This document shows positions 1 through 12,471 of a stretch of DNA of 64,000 nt, one piece after another. Below the pieces are notes generated by a model. The model made no database searches and was not told where the DNA came from. It was given only the letters and a program-made list of their open reading frames with translations. The translations under genes were made by a program, and so were the position numbers. Source of the stretch: Nelumbo lutea (taxonomy: Eukaryota > Streptophyta > Magnoliopsida > Proteales > Nelumbonaceae); the NCBI GenBank assembly GCA_022828595.1, contig JAKGHH010000003.1, positions 12,772,934 to 12,836,933 on the forward strand. Reading direction: 5' to 3'. The stretch's first letter is position 1. Every line of letters begins with the position of its first letter.

Positions 1-8
1 GGAAAGTA

Positions 9-212
9 AAAAATGTCTTAAGAATGACATTTAATTTTCTTTATCAACCATCCAAACATTGACAATAAAATGAATAATTCCAAATTCTATATTCTTCTAA
101 AGAATCACCAATGTTTTTGAATAGAAGATGTTAGGATTTGGGACTATTTAGTTTTTTGTCAATGTTTGAATGGTTGATAAAGAGAATTAGGTGGCATTTG
201 AAGGACATTTTT
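9..212. mobile_element. Foldback MITE-like hairpin
   Basis: The left arm (about 9-61) and the right arm (about 160-212) are imperfect inverted repeats. Both contain a stretch reading TTTATCAACCAT on one arm and its complement on the other, followed by a shared AAACATTGACAA. The interior is AT-rich and has no ORF. This is the structure of a non-autonomous MITE. The superfamily is not clear because I could not define the target-site duplication. Confidence 0.6.
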
Positions 213-239
213 GACTTTTCAAATATCACTTAATGGCTG

Positions 240-385
240 ATTAACGGATTAGTTAACGACAGGTACTGGATTGTCACATTTTGAAAGTTTGGGTACTGAA
301 TTGTCGCATTTTAAAGTTTGGGAACCAAATTGACACTCGAGCCAAAGTACAAGGCACTGATCGAGAATTTTTCCTTGTCATTTTA
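240..385. repeat. Fragment like the MULE-type terminal repeat
   Basis: This stretch has the same phrase structure (gttaacgacaggtactgg, then tttgggtactgaattg, then accaaattgaca) as the right terminal region of the element at 2470-4037. It is probably a terminal repeat left by a second, decayed copy of that family. Confidence 0.4.
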
Positions 386-1130
386 CTTCATGTGAGTATA
401 CAACACGGTTAGGGGTAGCTCATCCTCCTCCTTTTAACCCCTCCAATCCTGGTGGCAGCGGGATTTGATCTCAATATCTACTCCGATGAACCAGTAAAAT
501 AGTGTCCATGTGACTATGTTAAATAGTTCAATACAAATACTTAAAAAAAGTTGACACCCCAATAGTTTTGCTAATTTGCTGAAATCCACCCTCTAATTTG
601 TATATTATTAAGACATTCCTCTTTAATCCATCCCCCATTCCCATGAAAAACTGTTACTATATCTGTTTAGGGATGGTCAAGCGATCATTCAAAATAATTT
701 TTGTTTCAAAAACTACCCTTGATCTATTAGACACAATAGTAAGCACGTTCAATGAACAATTGATAAATACTCTTACAACTGTCGAAAACAGTGGTTTTTA
801 ATGTTTTTCAAAGATAGGCTGGGGGAAATTTGAGTGCTCACGGATTGTCCTTGCAGTAGACAAGCTGCAAAAAGCTCCACTAATTCTCACCAGTCAATGC
901 CTAAGAGGGGTTGCTTCTGTCAAAACGTTATGGTTGCTACTGAACATACATGCAAACTTTACTTTTGCATCACTATGGTTTAGTGAGAACCCTAATCACT
1001 CGTCAAAATAGAATTCTCTTTTGCTATAAATAATTTACAACTGTGATCCCATCTCTTGCCTATTTATCTTATCAGGGAGTCCTATTGTAGCAGAGACGTC
1101 GATGGAAATTACTAATAATTTTTAATTGAA

Positions 1131-1250
1131 TTATGACAGAAACTATACAATTAGCAAAATAATGCTTGCCAAATGCTGAAAGGGTATTTTTTATGACAGA
1201 GACTATACGATTAACAAAATAATTCTTGTCAAATGCTGAAAGAGTAGTTG
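1131..1250. repeat. 60-bp tandem duplication
   Basis: Two diverged copies of a 60-bp unit start at 1131 and 1191. Each begins TTATGACAGA and ends with CAAATGCTGAAAG plus a short tail. The surrounding 0.4-2.4 kb contains short ORFs on both strands but none with a recognisable domain, and I see no gene there. Confidence 0.7.
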
Positions 1251-1889
1251 AACCTAAGTTGTAATGAAGAATGTGCTGTTCACCTGTTCTATCAACACAT
1301 TTGTGATATGGCTTGCAAAAAATAAGTCTTCCATGGCATGACATTGCTAAGTGAAGTGGTTATTAATAGTATGAATTGTTTTGTAGCCAATGGATCGATG
1401 TGCATCACCGGCTCGGGCCGGAGGTCGGACTTACAAAATCACAGGAGACATCAACACTCAATTGATGGGTCTTTTGTGATTGGATCTAAAGTAAAAAATC
1501 GTGTCACAGTTGGAAGGGTGTGTACACGATTTTTGCTTTTAGGAAAGGGGAAACCTGTGCTGCTTTCAAATTTCAAGGATGGTTGTGAGGTCACGACTTC
1601 TATCGTTTAAGATGCTGCAATTTTTTCAGAGCTCTTGTAGCCCTTGCTTATGGTGGAGATGCAACAACAGGCCTTCAATTTATTTGATAATGGAGTGTGG
1701 CAAGATATTTAGTGAGGACTGAGGAGATTATTATTGCTAGAGATTGGTCATAAATCTTACAATGTAGAGACTAGATATATAGGTGTTCATTCTGTTTGAG
1801 TGGAGAATAACCATTGGGTTCATGACAAGGAGTGCTGAAATCTTGAAACATATTTTTCATCTCCTTATTTTTGTGTGGTTAATGGCATT

Positions 1890-2105
1890 ACGGTAAAAAC
1901 ATCATTTGCTACTTCCGTTAAGAAAACTATGATACCAAAAAGACATTGTATCCAAAAAACTTGTGACCAACCAATCAGTGTTACTCAATCAGATAGTATT
2001 TAACAAAATTCATAGATGGATTTTGATTGGTTAACTAGTACAATGTCTTTTCGATATTATATATATTTTCCCACAAGTAAAGAAGTTGCAAACTATAGGG
2101 TTTTT
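1890..2105. repeat. Weak inverted repeat, possible old MITE
   Basis: The left side contains CTACTTCCGTTAAG, then GATACCAAAAAGACATTGTA. The right side has imperfect complements (ACAATGTCTTTTCGATAT, then AAGTAAAGAAGTTG). The match is interrupted, so this may be a degraded foldback element. Confidence 0.3.
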
Positions 2106-2308
2106 TAATTGGCGGATTTTAGTAAAGATGTAAAATTAAAAGGGAGTCTTAATAAATGACCCTAAAAAACTAATAAATCAATTATAACTCAAGGTCAACC
2201 CCATAATTATAGTCATCAATGTTTTAAAAACCGATCGAGAGGCGAATTATTTAAGTTTCTAGGTTACCATCCACGTTACCATATGAGCCATTTGGTATAT
2301 CATAATAC

Positions 2309-2334
2309 ATTTATATATATATATATATATATAA
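2309..2334. repeat. (TA)n microsatellite
   Basis: An alternating TA run lies inside a longer AT-only stretch, about 2300-2400. It has no coding content. Confidence 0.8.
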
Positions 2335-2469
2335 ATGTATTATATATAATATTTATAATATATTACATATATTTAAATATTTATTTATAAATATATAAAT
2401 AATCAAAAAACTGAAAGACACAATTCAGTTTTAGAAATTTGCCCTGGTTCGGTTAAGCACCCCTATTAT

Positions 2470-4037
2470 GTAACACTTAAATTTCCACTTTAGTATCTTA
2501 AACTGGGTAGTATCAATTTAATACCTGAACTTTCAAATTTGTCACTGCAGCTTTCAAAAACCATTAACTGATGTTAAGTATCATATAAAAGACAAAATTA
2601 CCCTTTCACCTCTCAAACAAAAATTAGATATCTCGTCTCTAGCTTTGGAAAATGGAGAGAAGGATGTGTGAGCAGGCACCCAAAGAGGGGACGTCAAGCT
2701 CCAGTAATGGTCCCTATTGCTCGATATATGACCGAGAAAAGCTCAGATCGTCAAGATAATGAGACCCATGTGCACATGTTCACCATCCAACCATGCGGGC
2801 TCCTTCCAGTGTAGTCATCATAAGTTGGTAGTAGCTGGGGAAAAGATGAGAAGGTGTCGCCGCCGTGCTGACAGAGAGATTCTGAAAAGGGCATTAGCAC
2901 CTCCGGTTCATCAATCTAGTCAACCGCGCTGGTTGAACTTCCAACCAATGGATGATATCCGATTTCTGAGTTTTTGTTTGTTCAAATGCTTGTACTACTT
3001 GACGATACACATATATATATATTTTTTTTTATTTTAATTTGTATGATATACACATACAAGAAAAACATCCATTGATGGACTAATAAATCTTGTTTGTTGT
3101 TTTCCGTAGGAAGATTCATTGAGTGTTTTACCAAAAATCGCTGAAGCAGTAATGTATTGATATTCGGATACTTCTGTGTTAAGGAAACTGTCTTTTGCTC
3201 TTTTTGCAATTATTATTTGGACTCTTTTCATTTGTTCTGTTTCCGAATTCTGAAGAATTTCGTCGAGCTTCTGTGTTTTGGATTTGTAGTATTGATCATG
3301 GAGGACAAACCAGCGGGGGTACCAACTTTTGCCGTAATTCACACACTTGAAAAGAATATCGGAGATTCCATTTCCGATGATGTCATTTATCTTAACCTCC
3401 CAGTGATCCCCCATCAACAGTCGGACCTCATTCATCGATGGCAGCCTGGACTTTAGGTCACTCATCGAAGGCACAACTCGTTGCTTCATCCGGCAATGAT
3501 CAAAATCGTTAGTCTCGCAGTTGTGGTTCATACCATTGCTGCCAACGCCATTATCGTGGTTGTAGTTGTTATTGTCATTAAGGTCGACGGAGGATGTCCG
3601 AGGATACGCATCACGGCTGCCAGCAACCAAGTCGGATCTCCACCTCGATATGTCAAGCATATCCTTTAACTGAGAGAAAGTTGCTACTTGGCTCCACTCG
3701 AAGACGATAGAGACGCAGCAGAAGAGATGCATGAAGCTGGATCAAATAATATATCATTTCAAAGAACGAAATCACTAGGATTAAGAGGTTTTCAACTGGT
3801 TCAGTCTCAAGGTAGAAGATAACGAACAGTGCCTCATCTTTTGAAGAATAATTTTAACATTTTCAAAATATTTAAATTTCACATGTCATCAACATGATAA
3901 GATAACTGACGATCAGTTAAGGGGAGGGACCAATTTGACACTTATTGAATGTTTGGGTACTGGAGTGACATGTTTAAAAGTTTAGATACCAACTTAACAC
4001 TACTTCCAAAGTTAAGGGTATAAATTGAAAGTTTCCC
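2470..4037. mobile_element. MULE-like TIR element, possible gene capture
   Basis: The first and last roughly 100 bp are long, diverged inverted repeats. The right end, read on the minus strand, gives AGGGAAACTTTCAATTTA then TTAAGTTGGTATCTAAACTT then ATGTCACT. The left end gives AATTTCCACTTTAGTATC, then TATCAATTTAATACCTGAA, then TTGTCACTG. Long degenerate TIRs on a non-autonomous body of about 1.6 kb are typical of plant Mutator-like elements. The interior holds an open minus-strand frame at 3034-3732, so this may be a Pack-MULE carrying host sequence. No transposase is seen. The right end touches the TAA target duplication of the MITE at 4041. Confidence 0.5.
3034..3732 (-). CDS. Hypothetical 232-codon ORF inside TIR element
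   Basis: This is an uninterrupted minus-strand reading frame lying wholly inside the MULE-like element. I do not recognise the product. What can be seen: a short hydrophobic start, an Asn/Asp-rich low-complexity stretch at about residues 53-75, then a more protein-like region (about 85-205) with mixed hydrophobic and charged residues and a Lys/Glu-rich helix-like part. There is no signal peptide, no clear membrane span and no known catalytic motif. It may be an exon piece captured from a host gene, with intron readthrough near its 3' end, since the last 20 or so residues look non-coding. The ATG is simply the first in the frame. Expression is unsupported. Confidence 0.25.
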   Translation of the reverse strand: MHLFCCVSIVFEWSQVATFSQLKDMLDISRWRSDLVAGSRDAYPRTSSVDLNDNNNYNHDNGVGSNGMNHNCETNDFDHCRMKQRVVPSMSDLKSRLPSMNEVRLLMGDHWEVKINDIIGNGISDILFKCVNYGKSWYPRWFVLHDQYYKSKTQKLDEILQNSETEQMKRVQIIIAKRAKDSFLNTEVSEYQYITASAIFGKTLNESSYGKQQTRFISPSMDVFLVCVYHTN

Positions 4038-4040
4038 TAA

Positions 4041-4139
4041 GGTTATGTTTGGTTTGAAGGAAAAGGTAAGGAAACCCATACAAGATTTATAAAAATTTCC
4101 TTACCTTTTTCTACTTTTTCCTTCAAACCAAATAAAGCC
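4041..4139. mobile_element. Tourist-like MITE, family B copy 1
   Basis: This is a 99-bp element with near-perfect inverted arms (GTTTGGTTTGAAGGAAAA on the left, its complement on the right). It is flanked on both sides by TAA (4038-4040 and 4140-4142), the TWA target duplication of PIF/Harbinger elements. Related copies lie at 25534-25614 and 50932-51062. Confidence 0.8.
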
Positions 4140-4142
4140 TAA

Positions 4143-5768
4143 ATTTAAGGTCAAAAAGTTTTTCTAAAACAAGATAAACATATCCATTTATATATAATAA
4201 TGCTAAAACTGAAGTAACCACAACTTTAAGTCCAAGAAATAAGAATATTTGGCAAAAGGAAATAAAGACATTAGATCAACATGAACCCAACCCGATCCCG
4301 ATCTAAGTTTCGGGTTAGGGTTTTCAACCAACTGATTTGCACCTAGTTCTCATCCAGTAATCTTACCCCCTCAAGGTTTCACACTTTTTTTAACGAAAAA
4401 GCTGTCCATGCAAATTAAACAATTTATTTTAGACATGTGGCTATGTTTCTTTGTCAACGCCATTAGCTACCTCCCATGTCCTTTACTTGAAGCTATGAAC
4501 AAGTTAGGTTCGGGTTGAATAGTAGGATATACTTAGATTCGAATTCTATCTTTTCAATATTTTGAATTTGAGTAAAATCTTATCCATAAGATTTTTTATT
4601 GGACCAGGATATTGTATGCATTAAAAGAATGATCAGAATATTATATGTTAAATATAATGCCTATGAAACTTGAAATTATAAGCCTTATAAAAATATAATG
4701 CTTACAAAAACTTTATTAATGTTTATATGTTGATTATATACATAATATGAAATATGTAATACCTTCTCGTCCGTCTGCTGTTGAATGCTCAATAAACAAG
4801 ATGTTGAGAAAGGAGATTGTGACGGAAAGTTAAAAAATAAACAAAAATAAAAAATGTATGAAGAAAACACATTTTGAAGCTTTCATCATAATTAATTAAA
4901 ACCTTATGATCTTTAGGCTTTTCAATTCTTTTCCTTGTTGAAGAAAATGTTGCACATTAGATATTTAGATCATACACAAAAAGAAACAGAAAGTACCCAG
5001 ATTAGAAATGAATAAGTTGGCAGATAGAACCATTTTCACTAAAAAATGTTCAAGCTCAAATCTTTCGGAAAATCATTTTTCATTTGAACGAAAGATCATT
5101 TTAATACGAAAAATGTATGGAGCAAAATGGCAAAATCCAATTCGAGCCCAATCTCTTATACTGTTCTGGAACTCCAATGTTGAAATGATCGATTCAAATC
5201 CGAAGGTTGGAATCATGTTTATCACCGCTTCGGGCCTGCTGGTTCTGAGAGCCTCTGCGTGAAAAAATAAAAAGAAAACAACAACAACAACTGAAAAACA
5301 AACAAATAAATAAACAATATTTCTGCTTGGATGGTTTGCATTTGCGCTTTTGATACTGAAATCTGCACAACTGGTGCCCTTTTTTTATTAAAGCCTGTGG
5401 CGGGGAAAAGGAACATAGGATAGATATTTTCCACTTCCACACCAGCTATGAGTTGACCATCGGCTTTTTGGTGATTTTATCGTAAAAATACAGCAAATCA
5501 GCCGGCTCAGATGAAGCTCATCCTCCATCAGAACCGAGTCGAGTAGTCGATACTTGTCAACGCTTGTAATGACCGATAACACCCTATCTTTTATGTTAAG
5601 GAGTCAATCCTATCAGGGGCAGTTCTGGTGATTGGGTTTCTGCTTGTCCATTTCTCTCCCTTTCAGTCACCCACTCACCCATCACGGACACACTGCAATT
5701 CTGAAGCGGTGAAGCCACCCCAAGAGAAGAAGATGAAAAAGAGGAGGAACCTTGGTGAAGCTACAGGG
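4143..5768. other. Non-coding spacer upstream of the EDS1 pseudogene
   Basis: The first part is AT-rich, with several ORFs of 60-85 codons and no recognisable content. The last few hundred bases before 5769 are more mixed in composition and would be the former promoter and 5'UTR of the EDS1-like gene. I see no clear TATA box. Confidence 0.5.
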
Positions 5769-7849
5769 ATGGGAGAGGATCTGATACGGAGAGCCTGTTC
5801 GCTGTCCGTGAACGCTCATACGGCTACTCGGACCTGCATTCTGGACAGACAAGCTAATTCGACTCATCTCTTCTTCGCCTTCTCTGCTTCGTGGTCCGTG
5901 GACGACTGGTTTTCTCAGGACCCTTTTGGGGATTCAGAAGTCGACCTTTCTCTCTTCCCTTCCCTGAGAAGCATCGGCAACGATGAAACTGCCGTCGTGA
6001 ATGGATCGTTTCTTCGTCGTTTCGACACAATTCTAAAGACGACTCAGTTCCCCAAGGAGGTATCATACCCAGCACAGCCACTCGTATCCTTGTACAAATT
6101 CATCATGAAGTAAATGCTAAAGCTACCAGTGACAAAATGAAAGGGAAAGGAATGAACATTTCATAAATTTCAATTGATTTTAGTAGATATTTTCTGGGTC
6201 TGACAGTTGACTAATTTCCAAACTTTGCTTAGAGATTTGACTAGCCCCTCTAAATTTTCAGGTGGAGAAGGCTGTGACTGAGAATAAGCAAATAGTGTTT
6301 ACAGGGCACTCATCAGGCGGCGCCGTTGCCGTACTCGCGACCATCTGGGTACTAGAACATTTTGTAAGGCCAAAACCAGAAAGTCATCAAAGCCAGAATC
6401 CCCGTGTGTGTGAAACACTCTCTCCGACGAGAGAACTGTGCACGCCACTTTGTTCATTATCACGAGATACGACATCGTTCCCAGGACATTACTCGCCCCC
6501 CTTTCATCCATTCAACGTGAATTGCAGACGATTCTTAATTTCTTCAACCCCAAATCCAGGTACTTCAATTACGAGCCCCTGGGCAAATCTGAGGAGGCCA
6601 CAGAGTTCTTTAGCACCGTCATGAGAAACGCGTTGTGCGTTACAAGCCACGTCGCTTGCTCATACATGGGGTGCACCAATCTGTTGTCGGACGCTGTAAC
6701 CAGCTTAGTTGAACTTGGCCCCTACATACCTTGTGGAACCTATGTATTCTGTACCGGCAACAACAAATTGGTCGCCTTGAAAAACCCAGATGCCGTTCTA
6801 CAATTACTTTTCTACTCTCTCCAGCTTAGCCTTGAACCTGAAGAAAACATTGCTGACATTGCTTGTAGGAGTCTCAAGGAACACTTGATATACGAGGCTG
6901 AATTGCAAGCGAGCCTGCCAGCGAAGGATGTGGTAAATCTAGGCAATCTGGAAAAGCTCCCGCTGTCTTCAGACGGTGTTGGCGATGCTGGGACGAAGCT
7001 AATTGACGCAGCCTTGAACGATCTTGGGCTGGTAAGCATTCGCTGTTACTCTTAATTACTTCTAACCACTTCAATCCGAGATTGCAAGTTAAAAACCAGT
7101 TCCCTGTTTTGTGTTGGCTCGTTCGTTCCGTTCCAGAGCACGAAAGCCAGACTCTGCTTATGCTCTGCTGGGGAGTTGAAGAAGCAAAAACTGAAAAACC
7201 AAGCAAAGATCGTTGGCAATCGCAGCAAGATTGAAGATGGACTCACGACGCTTAATGGATACCGAACAGTATGTGAAGTACGTGAGGTGGGTGGGGTACT
7301 ACGATGCCTTCAAGCTTCAAAATGATCCCGAAAACTTCAAAATCAATGTGAATAGGTTGGATTTGGCAGGGATATGGGATGAGATCATTGAGATGCTAAA
7401 GAGATATGAATAGGTTCCGGCGCCTTGTCGAACCTCTGGACATCGCTAACTACTACCGACATTCGAGGAACGACGACACTGGACCCTACATGAAAAAAGA
7501 GGGCTAGGCCCAAGCATTACAGGTACACACAGAGATGGCTCGAGCATGCCAAAACCTGAAAAGAGAAGGATACTACTCTGAATCCTGTTTCTGGGCCAAC
7601 GTGGAGGACCTTTGCGAGGCTACCAAAACCAAGCCCATTGATGAAGAGGTGGGGCGCATGGTGGTGCAACTGGAGGATCTAGTCTCAAGAGCAGTCGATA
7701 TTGGACAACTAAGAAAGGACGTATTCTTGGAGAAGTCTACCTTTATCGAGTGGTGGAAGAAGCACGAGCCCCTGTTCAGGTCGGTGGCTCCCACCATTGC
7801 AAGTCTCATCGACGGGAAGGCAGGAGAACTTACTTGTGTTGAGTGTTGA
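5769..7849 (+). pseudogene. EDS1: EDS1-like lipase-like immune regulator, pseudogene
   Basis: EDS1 is a nucleocytoplasmic plant immune hub with an N-terminal lipase-like domain and a C-terminal EP domain. It pairs with PAD4 or SAG101 to relay TIR-domain receptor signals. Exon 1 (5769-6059) starts MGEDLIRRACSL and contains the family's SWSVDDWF and LFPSLRSIGNDE blocks. A phase-0 intron (6060-6261) leads to exon 2 (6262-7031) with the nucleophile elbow GHSSGG. Intron 2 is 7032-7136. Exon 3 (7137-7849) carries the EP domain (GYYDAFKLQ, AGIWDEIIEMLKRYE, LVEPLDIANYYRH, SESCFWANVE). Lesions: loss of the GSPLVGD-type segment near 6410 with a frame change; another frame shift near 6450-6460; a +1 shift near 7290; loss of about 20 codons with a stop at 7411; further frame breaks near 7500 and 7555. 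Alternative downstream starts exist, but no frame spans the gene. EDS1 identity is confident; function is almost certainly lost. Confidence 0.88.
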
Positions 7850-9824
7850 TTAGAGAACTGTGGTTAACATAAAAGAAAAACAAATAATGCGATAAAACCC
7901 CATTCTAACTTACAAATTTTATGCTTTCTTATGACTAATAAACGATGGAGATATTTATCTGGATTTTCCACATTCCTATTTCCTAATGGCATATCTGGTT
8001 CGCAACTGTCCCCTGGCAAAAGCTACTAGATAAAATATTGGTAGTTATCAGAAATAAGATAGTTGAAATATCATCTTACCCCAAAACAATGGGAGCAAGA
8101 TTGAGAATAGATTGGACTGGAGGAAAAACACATCAAACAAATGAAAATAAATTACTCACGTTGCTCCTGCCACTGAATGCTGAACAAAACCCATTTGGTG
8201 GCATATCAAAGAGTGATAAAGTACCATTCGATCAGCAGAAACAATGTTTCCCAGACGGGGAAGCAGAGAGAAATAGAGATCAAGAGCCAGTGATGTCCAA
8301 ATATTCTATATTTCAAGGGCAACTTAAACCACAGGAGTGTGATCGATGAAACTGGAAACGTGGGCGTGGGTTATTCGTGAACCGACAGGACGGACAACTA
8401 AATGACGCATCGCATGCAGGTGATCTGAGAAGCCCTATCAAGCTAGTTGGAATCATCTAACCTCACATCCTACCATAAAACAAGATAAACGCCCCATCTT
8501 TGTTACGATCCCAATGCTGAGACTGAGAGTACACTACCCAAAGATTATGTCTTTCAAGTCAATGCTATGAAAAAAAAAATGATGAAATAAGAATAAGGCT
8601 CAATTATTTCAAATTTCAAAGGTCAATACAAAACCTGAATGCCATTGTATTTGTACAAAGAGAACAACAGCGAGAAACCAAAAAGTTACATGTTCTGTGA
8701 GGTCTCATGGTAGGGATAGCAGGATACCATTGTAGCAAGGAGAAAACTATACCTCCCAAAAAACGAAAAAATTGTTCCAGTCAGCCTCTGAGAGACAGCC
8801 TTGTATGATAAATATTATAATGGATGGGGTTCTATGCCTACCATCAAGTGCTCCATGGACGAACACCAGAATGTAGCTTAGTCAATGCCACAAAAACCCA
8901 AATATTGGGAATTCATGCAAAAATTATAAAAAACGCACAGATGTTGTTAAGATACAACTGGATAACCATGTTCATGAAGTGGTACTTAAAAGAACTTTTT
9001 TTTTTACTAGAAAGAATGGGAGCATGGTTTATGGACCAGAAAAATATATTACCATGTATCCCTTTCTCTAAAAGAATGCAAAAGCCACATTAGCATAAAT
9101 AAAAATGCAATAATAAGATGAGCAAGTTGAATAAATATCCAGAAAGGCGAAGAGAACAATATTTAGGTATTCTTCCTCTTTTGACACCAGAAGTACAAGT
9201 AAAATGAAATTGGCCATCATTTAGGGGATTAGGGGTCAACCTGTGTTCTAAATTTTCACGTCCATACAAACCAAAAGTAGAAATATAGAACATCAGATAA
9301 CAAATGACACCAAATAAATGTATTTGGTCATTATTTAGCAGTCAATTTGTCTGTTTTCACAAATCTTCCACGTCTACATCACCCCACTACCATGTAAGCC
9401 AACAATGGATTAAAGGAATACAAGATGACACATATCACCATAATATCCCATGGTGCTTTGGGTTTTATAGTTGCATGTAATGACTAGCAAAAACTGAGGC
9501 AACAGAGATTGCTTTAGGTTGCTTAGCAAAATGTGACATGTTTTCATACATCAACTGACACGGGCACTAATACGAGAAACCAACGACAGCTGATGCCAGT
9601 ATCACTAAAATCACCTGATCAATACGCAGCAGATGGCTTGTTCGCATAAATTCTTTCCATTTCCACTGTGCTAGCATCTGAGTTTTATTTGCAGATGTAA
9701 TATCAAGCACAATGCAAACATAATTTGCTACAACAACAATAACGACAAAATTCCTTTTTTCTGGCAATAAAAAGTTAATAACAACCAGAACGACAAAGTT
9801 CAGAGGTCATTGAACTCACTTTTC

Positions 9825-9995
9825 TGGGTGGAGAATTGATTGATTTTTTTGGCTCTGGCTCAAGAATTTGTTGTGTTGATCCATACGTTGTAGGGACGCC
9901 CTAGTTGGAGAATTAATTGATTTTTTTGGCTTGTTGTGTTGATAACAAACAGAAGAATGCTTTAGGTCATTGAACGTCCCTACGTTGTAGAGACG
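9825..9995. repeat. Short imperfect direct duplication
   Basis: GGAGAATTGATTGATTTTTT near 9831 recurs as GGAGAATTAATTGATTTTTT near 9907. The phrases GTTGTGTTGAT and ACGTTGTAG.GACGCCC are each repeated nearby. This looks like a local rearranged duplication with a period of about 76 bp. Confidence 0.5.
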
Positions 9996-12281
9996 CCCCC
10001 CTTAGTTTTGGCGAAAACCATTTGGTTAGGTCTAATTGTGTTTTTTTAGTTGGGAGGTGATATGCATGAGAAACAACACTTTTTTTTATTATCATGCACA
10101 CACAAAGACATTTTTTCTGATCAGTGCATGAAAAACAACACGTGCCATTCTTCAGCGCAGGCAATCACACTGATCTCTTTCATCCCCACATTTTTTATGC
10201 ATAGCAAATGATGAAGCCATCACTAGCTATTATATATGTTTCAGGGATTTAGGAACATTTCTTTTTATTATTTACTTATTTGTTAGGGTTTAATCAACAC
10301 AGACATTCTAAATGATGTATTGAACCCTCAAAGACTTCAAAACCTGAACCAATAAATAAGGAGGAACTTAAAATTTTGTCTAATCGACACTTTTTTATCA
10401 ATAACTCTGAAAATATTTCATTAATTAGAAAATCTAATCAACACATTTTTTCCACCTTTTCTTTTTTTCCCTATAACAAAAATATGGGTTCAGCCCCTAT
10501 ATGTTTTTAATTTTCTTTTCTTTCTTCTTTTTCTTCTCATGAATACGTTGATTTCCTATACTTTAATATGAAATTTATACTTTTGTTATGAAAATTATGG
10601 ACAGTTAATAAGGAAATATGATTATGGAACCTAGGAAACTACCCCAGGATATATGTTTTTTACTTAAAAAAATCCCCGTCACCTAGCCTCGCCTTGCCTT
10701 GAAAACTAAGCTCAAGAGATTGCAAGACCAATATAGTTGTTTTCTTTTGAATCAGTGAAACAATCAAAGATGTGTTATTAATACTTGCAAAGTTAAAAAA
10801 GAATATAGTAGTAATTACTAATTATAAGACTGAGAAAATGTTCCTCGAGGAATCAAGAATCAAGATTTGAAACTTTTGTCGCAGGAACCAATCAAAGCAG
10901 TTCTCTTCATTTTAACCAAAAGCTAGCTATGGCTTATTTTCTCTACAGGGTAAAACACATAAAATATGGGAAGCAGGAACATTAACCATGTTTTATGCTC
11001 CTTCAAAATTTTTTCTCCACATAACTACAGGAACTTAAGATAATAAGTACACAAACCAACAAATTCTTATCCCAACTACATGTCTCAGCAATATGCATCC
11101 TGTATTACCACCCCACTCTAAACCAAGGCCATATCCCTTTTCAAAGTAAAAGGTAGAGTTAATTATCCCCTGTTAAATTGTGAGCCTATAACATATTTCG
11201 TCTCAACTTATGTTCTCTCCAGATTGTTTTACCACCCCACTCTTATTGTTGCAGACTTGCAGAATGTAATCACAACCACATGCTCAAACCATATTAATAC
11301 ACTTTCCTTTATTTTTCACCTAAGACCTCTACCCCAAGATTCCTACAAATGAAACCAGTTCCCATTGCTTCAGACCATGTCTTTTTGGACTACACCAAGT
11401 TCTTCAAATTGTGTCCGGTCACTTCCTGGCCCTTGCTAGTGTAGAAGGTGAACACATGCTCAAACCGTCTCTGTCTACTTGTCACATATTGAAGGCTTGG
11501 AGCTACTTTCAGATAAATCACTTGTTTCAAATTCTATCATTTCTTGTGTCCCCACTCATCCATCTAAGCATCATCATTCTGGCTACACTCATCTTATGGA
11601 TGTTTTGCTTCTTAACTGCCCAAAATTCTTCTCCACACAGCAATAGGATTTCAACTAGAAGGCAGCATCATGGATGGCCAATTATCTAAGGCAATTAATT
11701 AACCATCTGAAAAGCCTGCCTTCCAATTTACAAGACAAAGTGATAAAACCAGCATCCATCCATTTAAGGAGCCCTTCAATTACATGTTCCATACCAAAGG
11801 ACACAACCACCTTTACAAGCCTGAGTATTCTTAAAATTACTACGTCTTTGATTCTATAATTTAATCATGTCACTCATCCATGTCTACATCTCATCTCTGT
11901 TACACATTTTTTAGACTGGTAACCAGATCAATAAATTGCATTGAATAAACAACAGCAATTACAATAACCTCAATTCTCAGGATCTCCTCATATATAACTA
12001 TACCCAAAATGAGACTCCCATACACAACTCTGGACATCCAACTTCTCCTAGCTATGCTGTCAACTTTGGTGTTTAATAATTTTCGCATACATCTAAACAA
12101 GATGTTCACTATAGATGAAAGATCCCTAACCTCTCAATGTGATGATTATCCAGCAACATCAAATCTGAACTATCTAGATCGATCCCTCATCTATTTTACA
12201 CCTATCTTACAGATGACTGCTTCTTGATGCCCAATACTACACTCCATATGCATCCATACAAAATCTAGTACCTTGGGAGGG

Positions 12282-12471
12282 AAAGAATGGGCTGGAGAAA
12301 AATCATGCATAGCGGTCTGGGTAACCTATCATGAGTGAACATGCCAGTGTTCAGTAGACCTGGGCCCACATGGAACCCACACCTTATGCATACAGAACAC
12401 TGGTATGTTAACTCTTGATAGGTTGCCCAGCCCACTGTGCATGATTTTTGTCACCAGCCAATCCGGGCTTC
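12282..12471. repeat. Long imperfect hairpin (MITE or MIR-like foldback)
   Basis: The arm at about 12282-12352 pairs with 12395-12471. Shared elements in order are GGCTGG, AAAAATCATGCA, CTGGG, AACCTATCA, GAGT, AACAT, and CCAGTGTTC, each found as its complement on the other arm. The loop of about 42 bases includes a small palindrome (TGGGCCCACA). Pairing over some 70 nt with scattered mismatches would suit a MITE or a young microRNA-type precursor. I see no target-site duplication. Confidence 0.6.

Noticed and set aside
2759..3037. A 92-codon plus-strand frame with several cysteines and basic runs
   Set aside because: The cysteine spacing matches no zinc-binding family I know, it ends in low-complexity hydrophobic sequence, and it lies inside the TIR element.
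5628..5768. Upstream in-frame ATG extension of the EDS1-like exon 1
   Set aside because: The 47 extra codons are Pro/Lys-rich and unlike EDS1, whose family start corresponds to MGED at 5769.
8038..8349. A 103-codon plus-strand frame after the EDS1 pseudogene
   Set aside because: No domain, no splice partners and AT-rich codon use typical of spacer.
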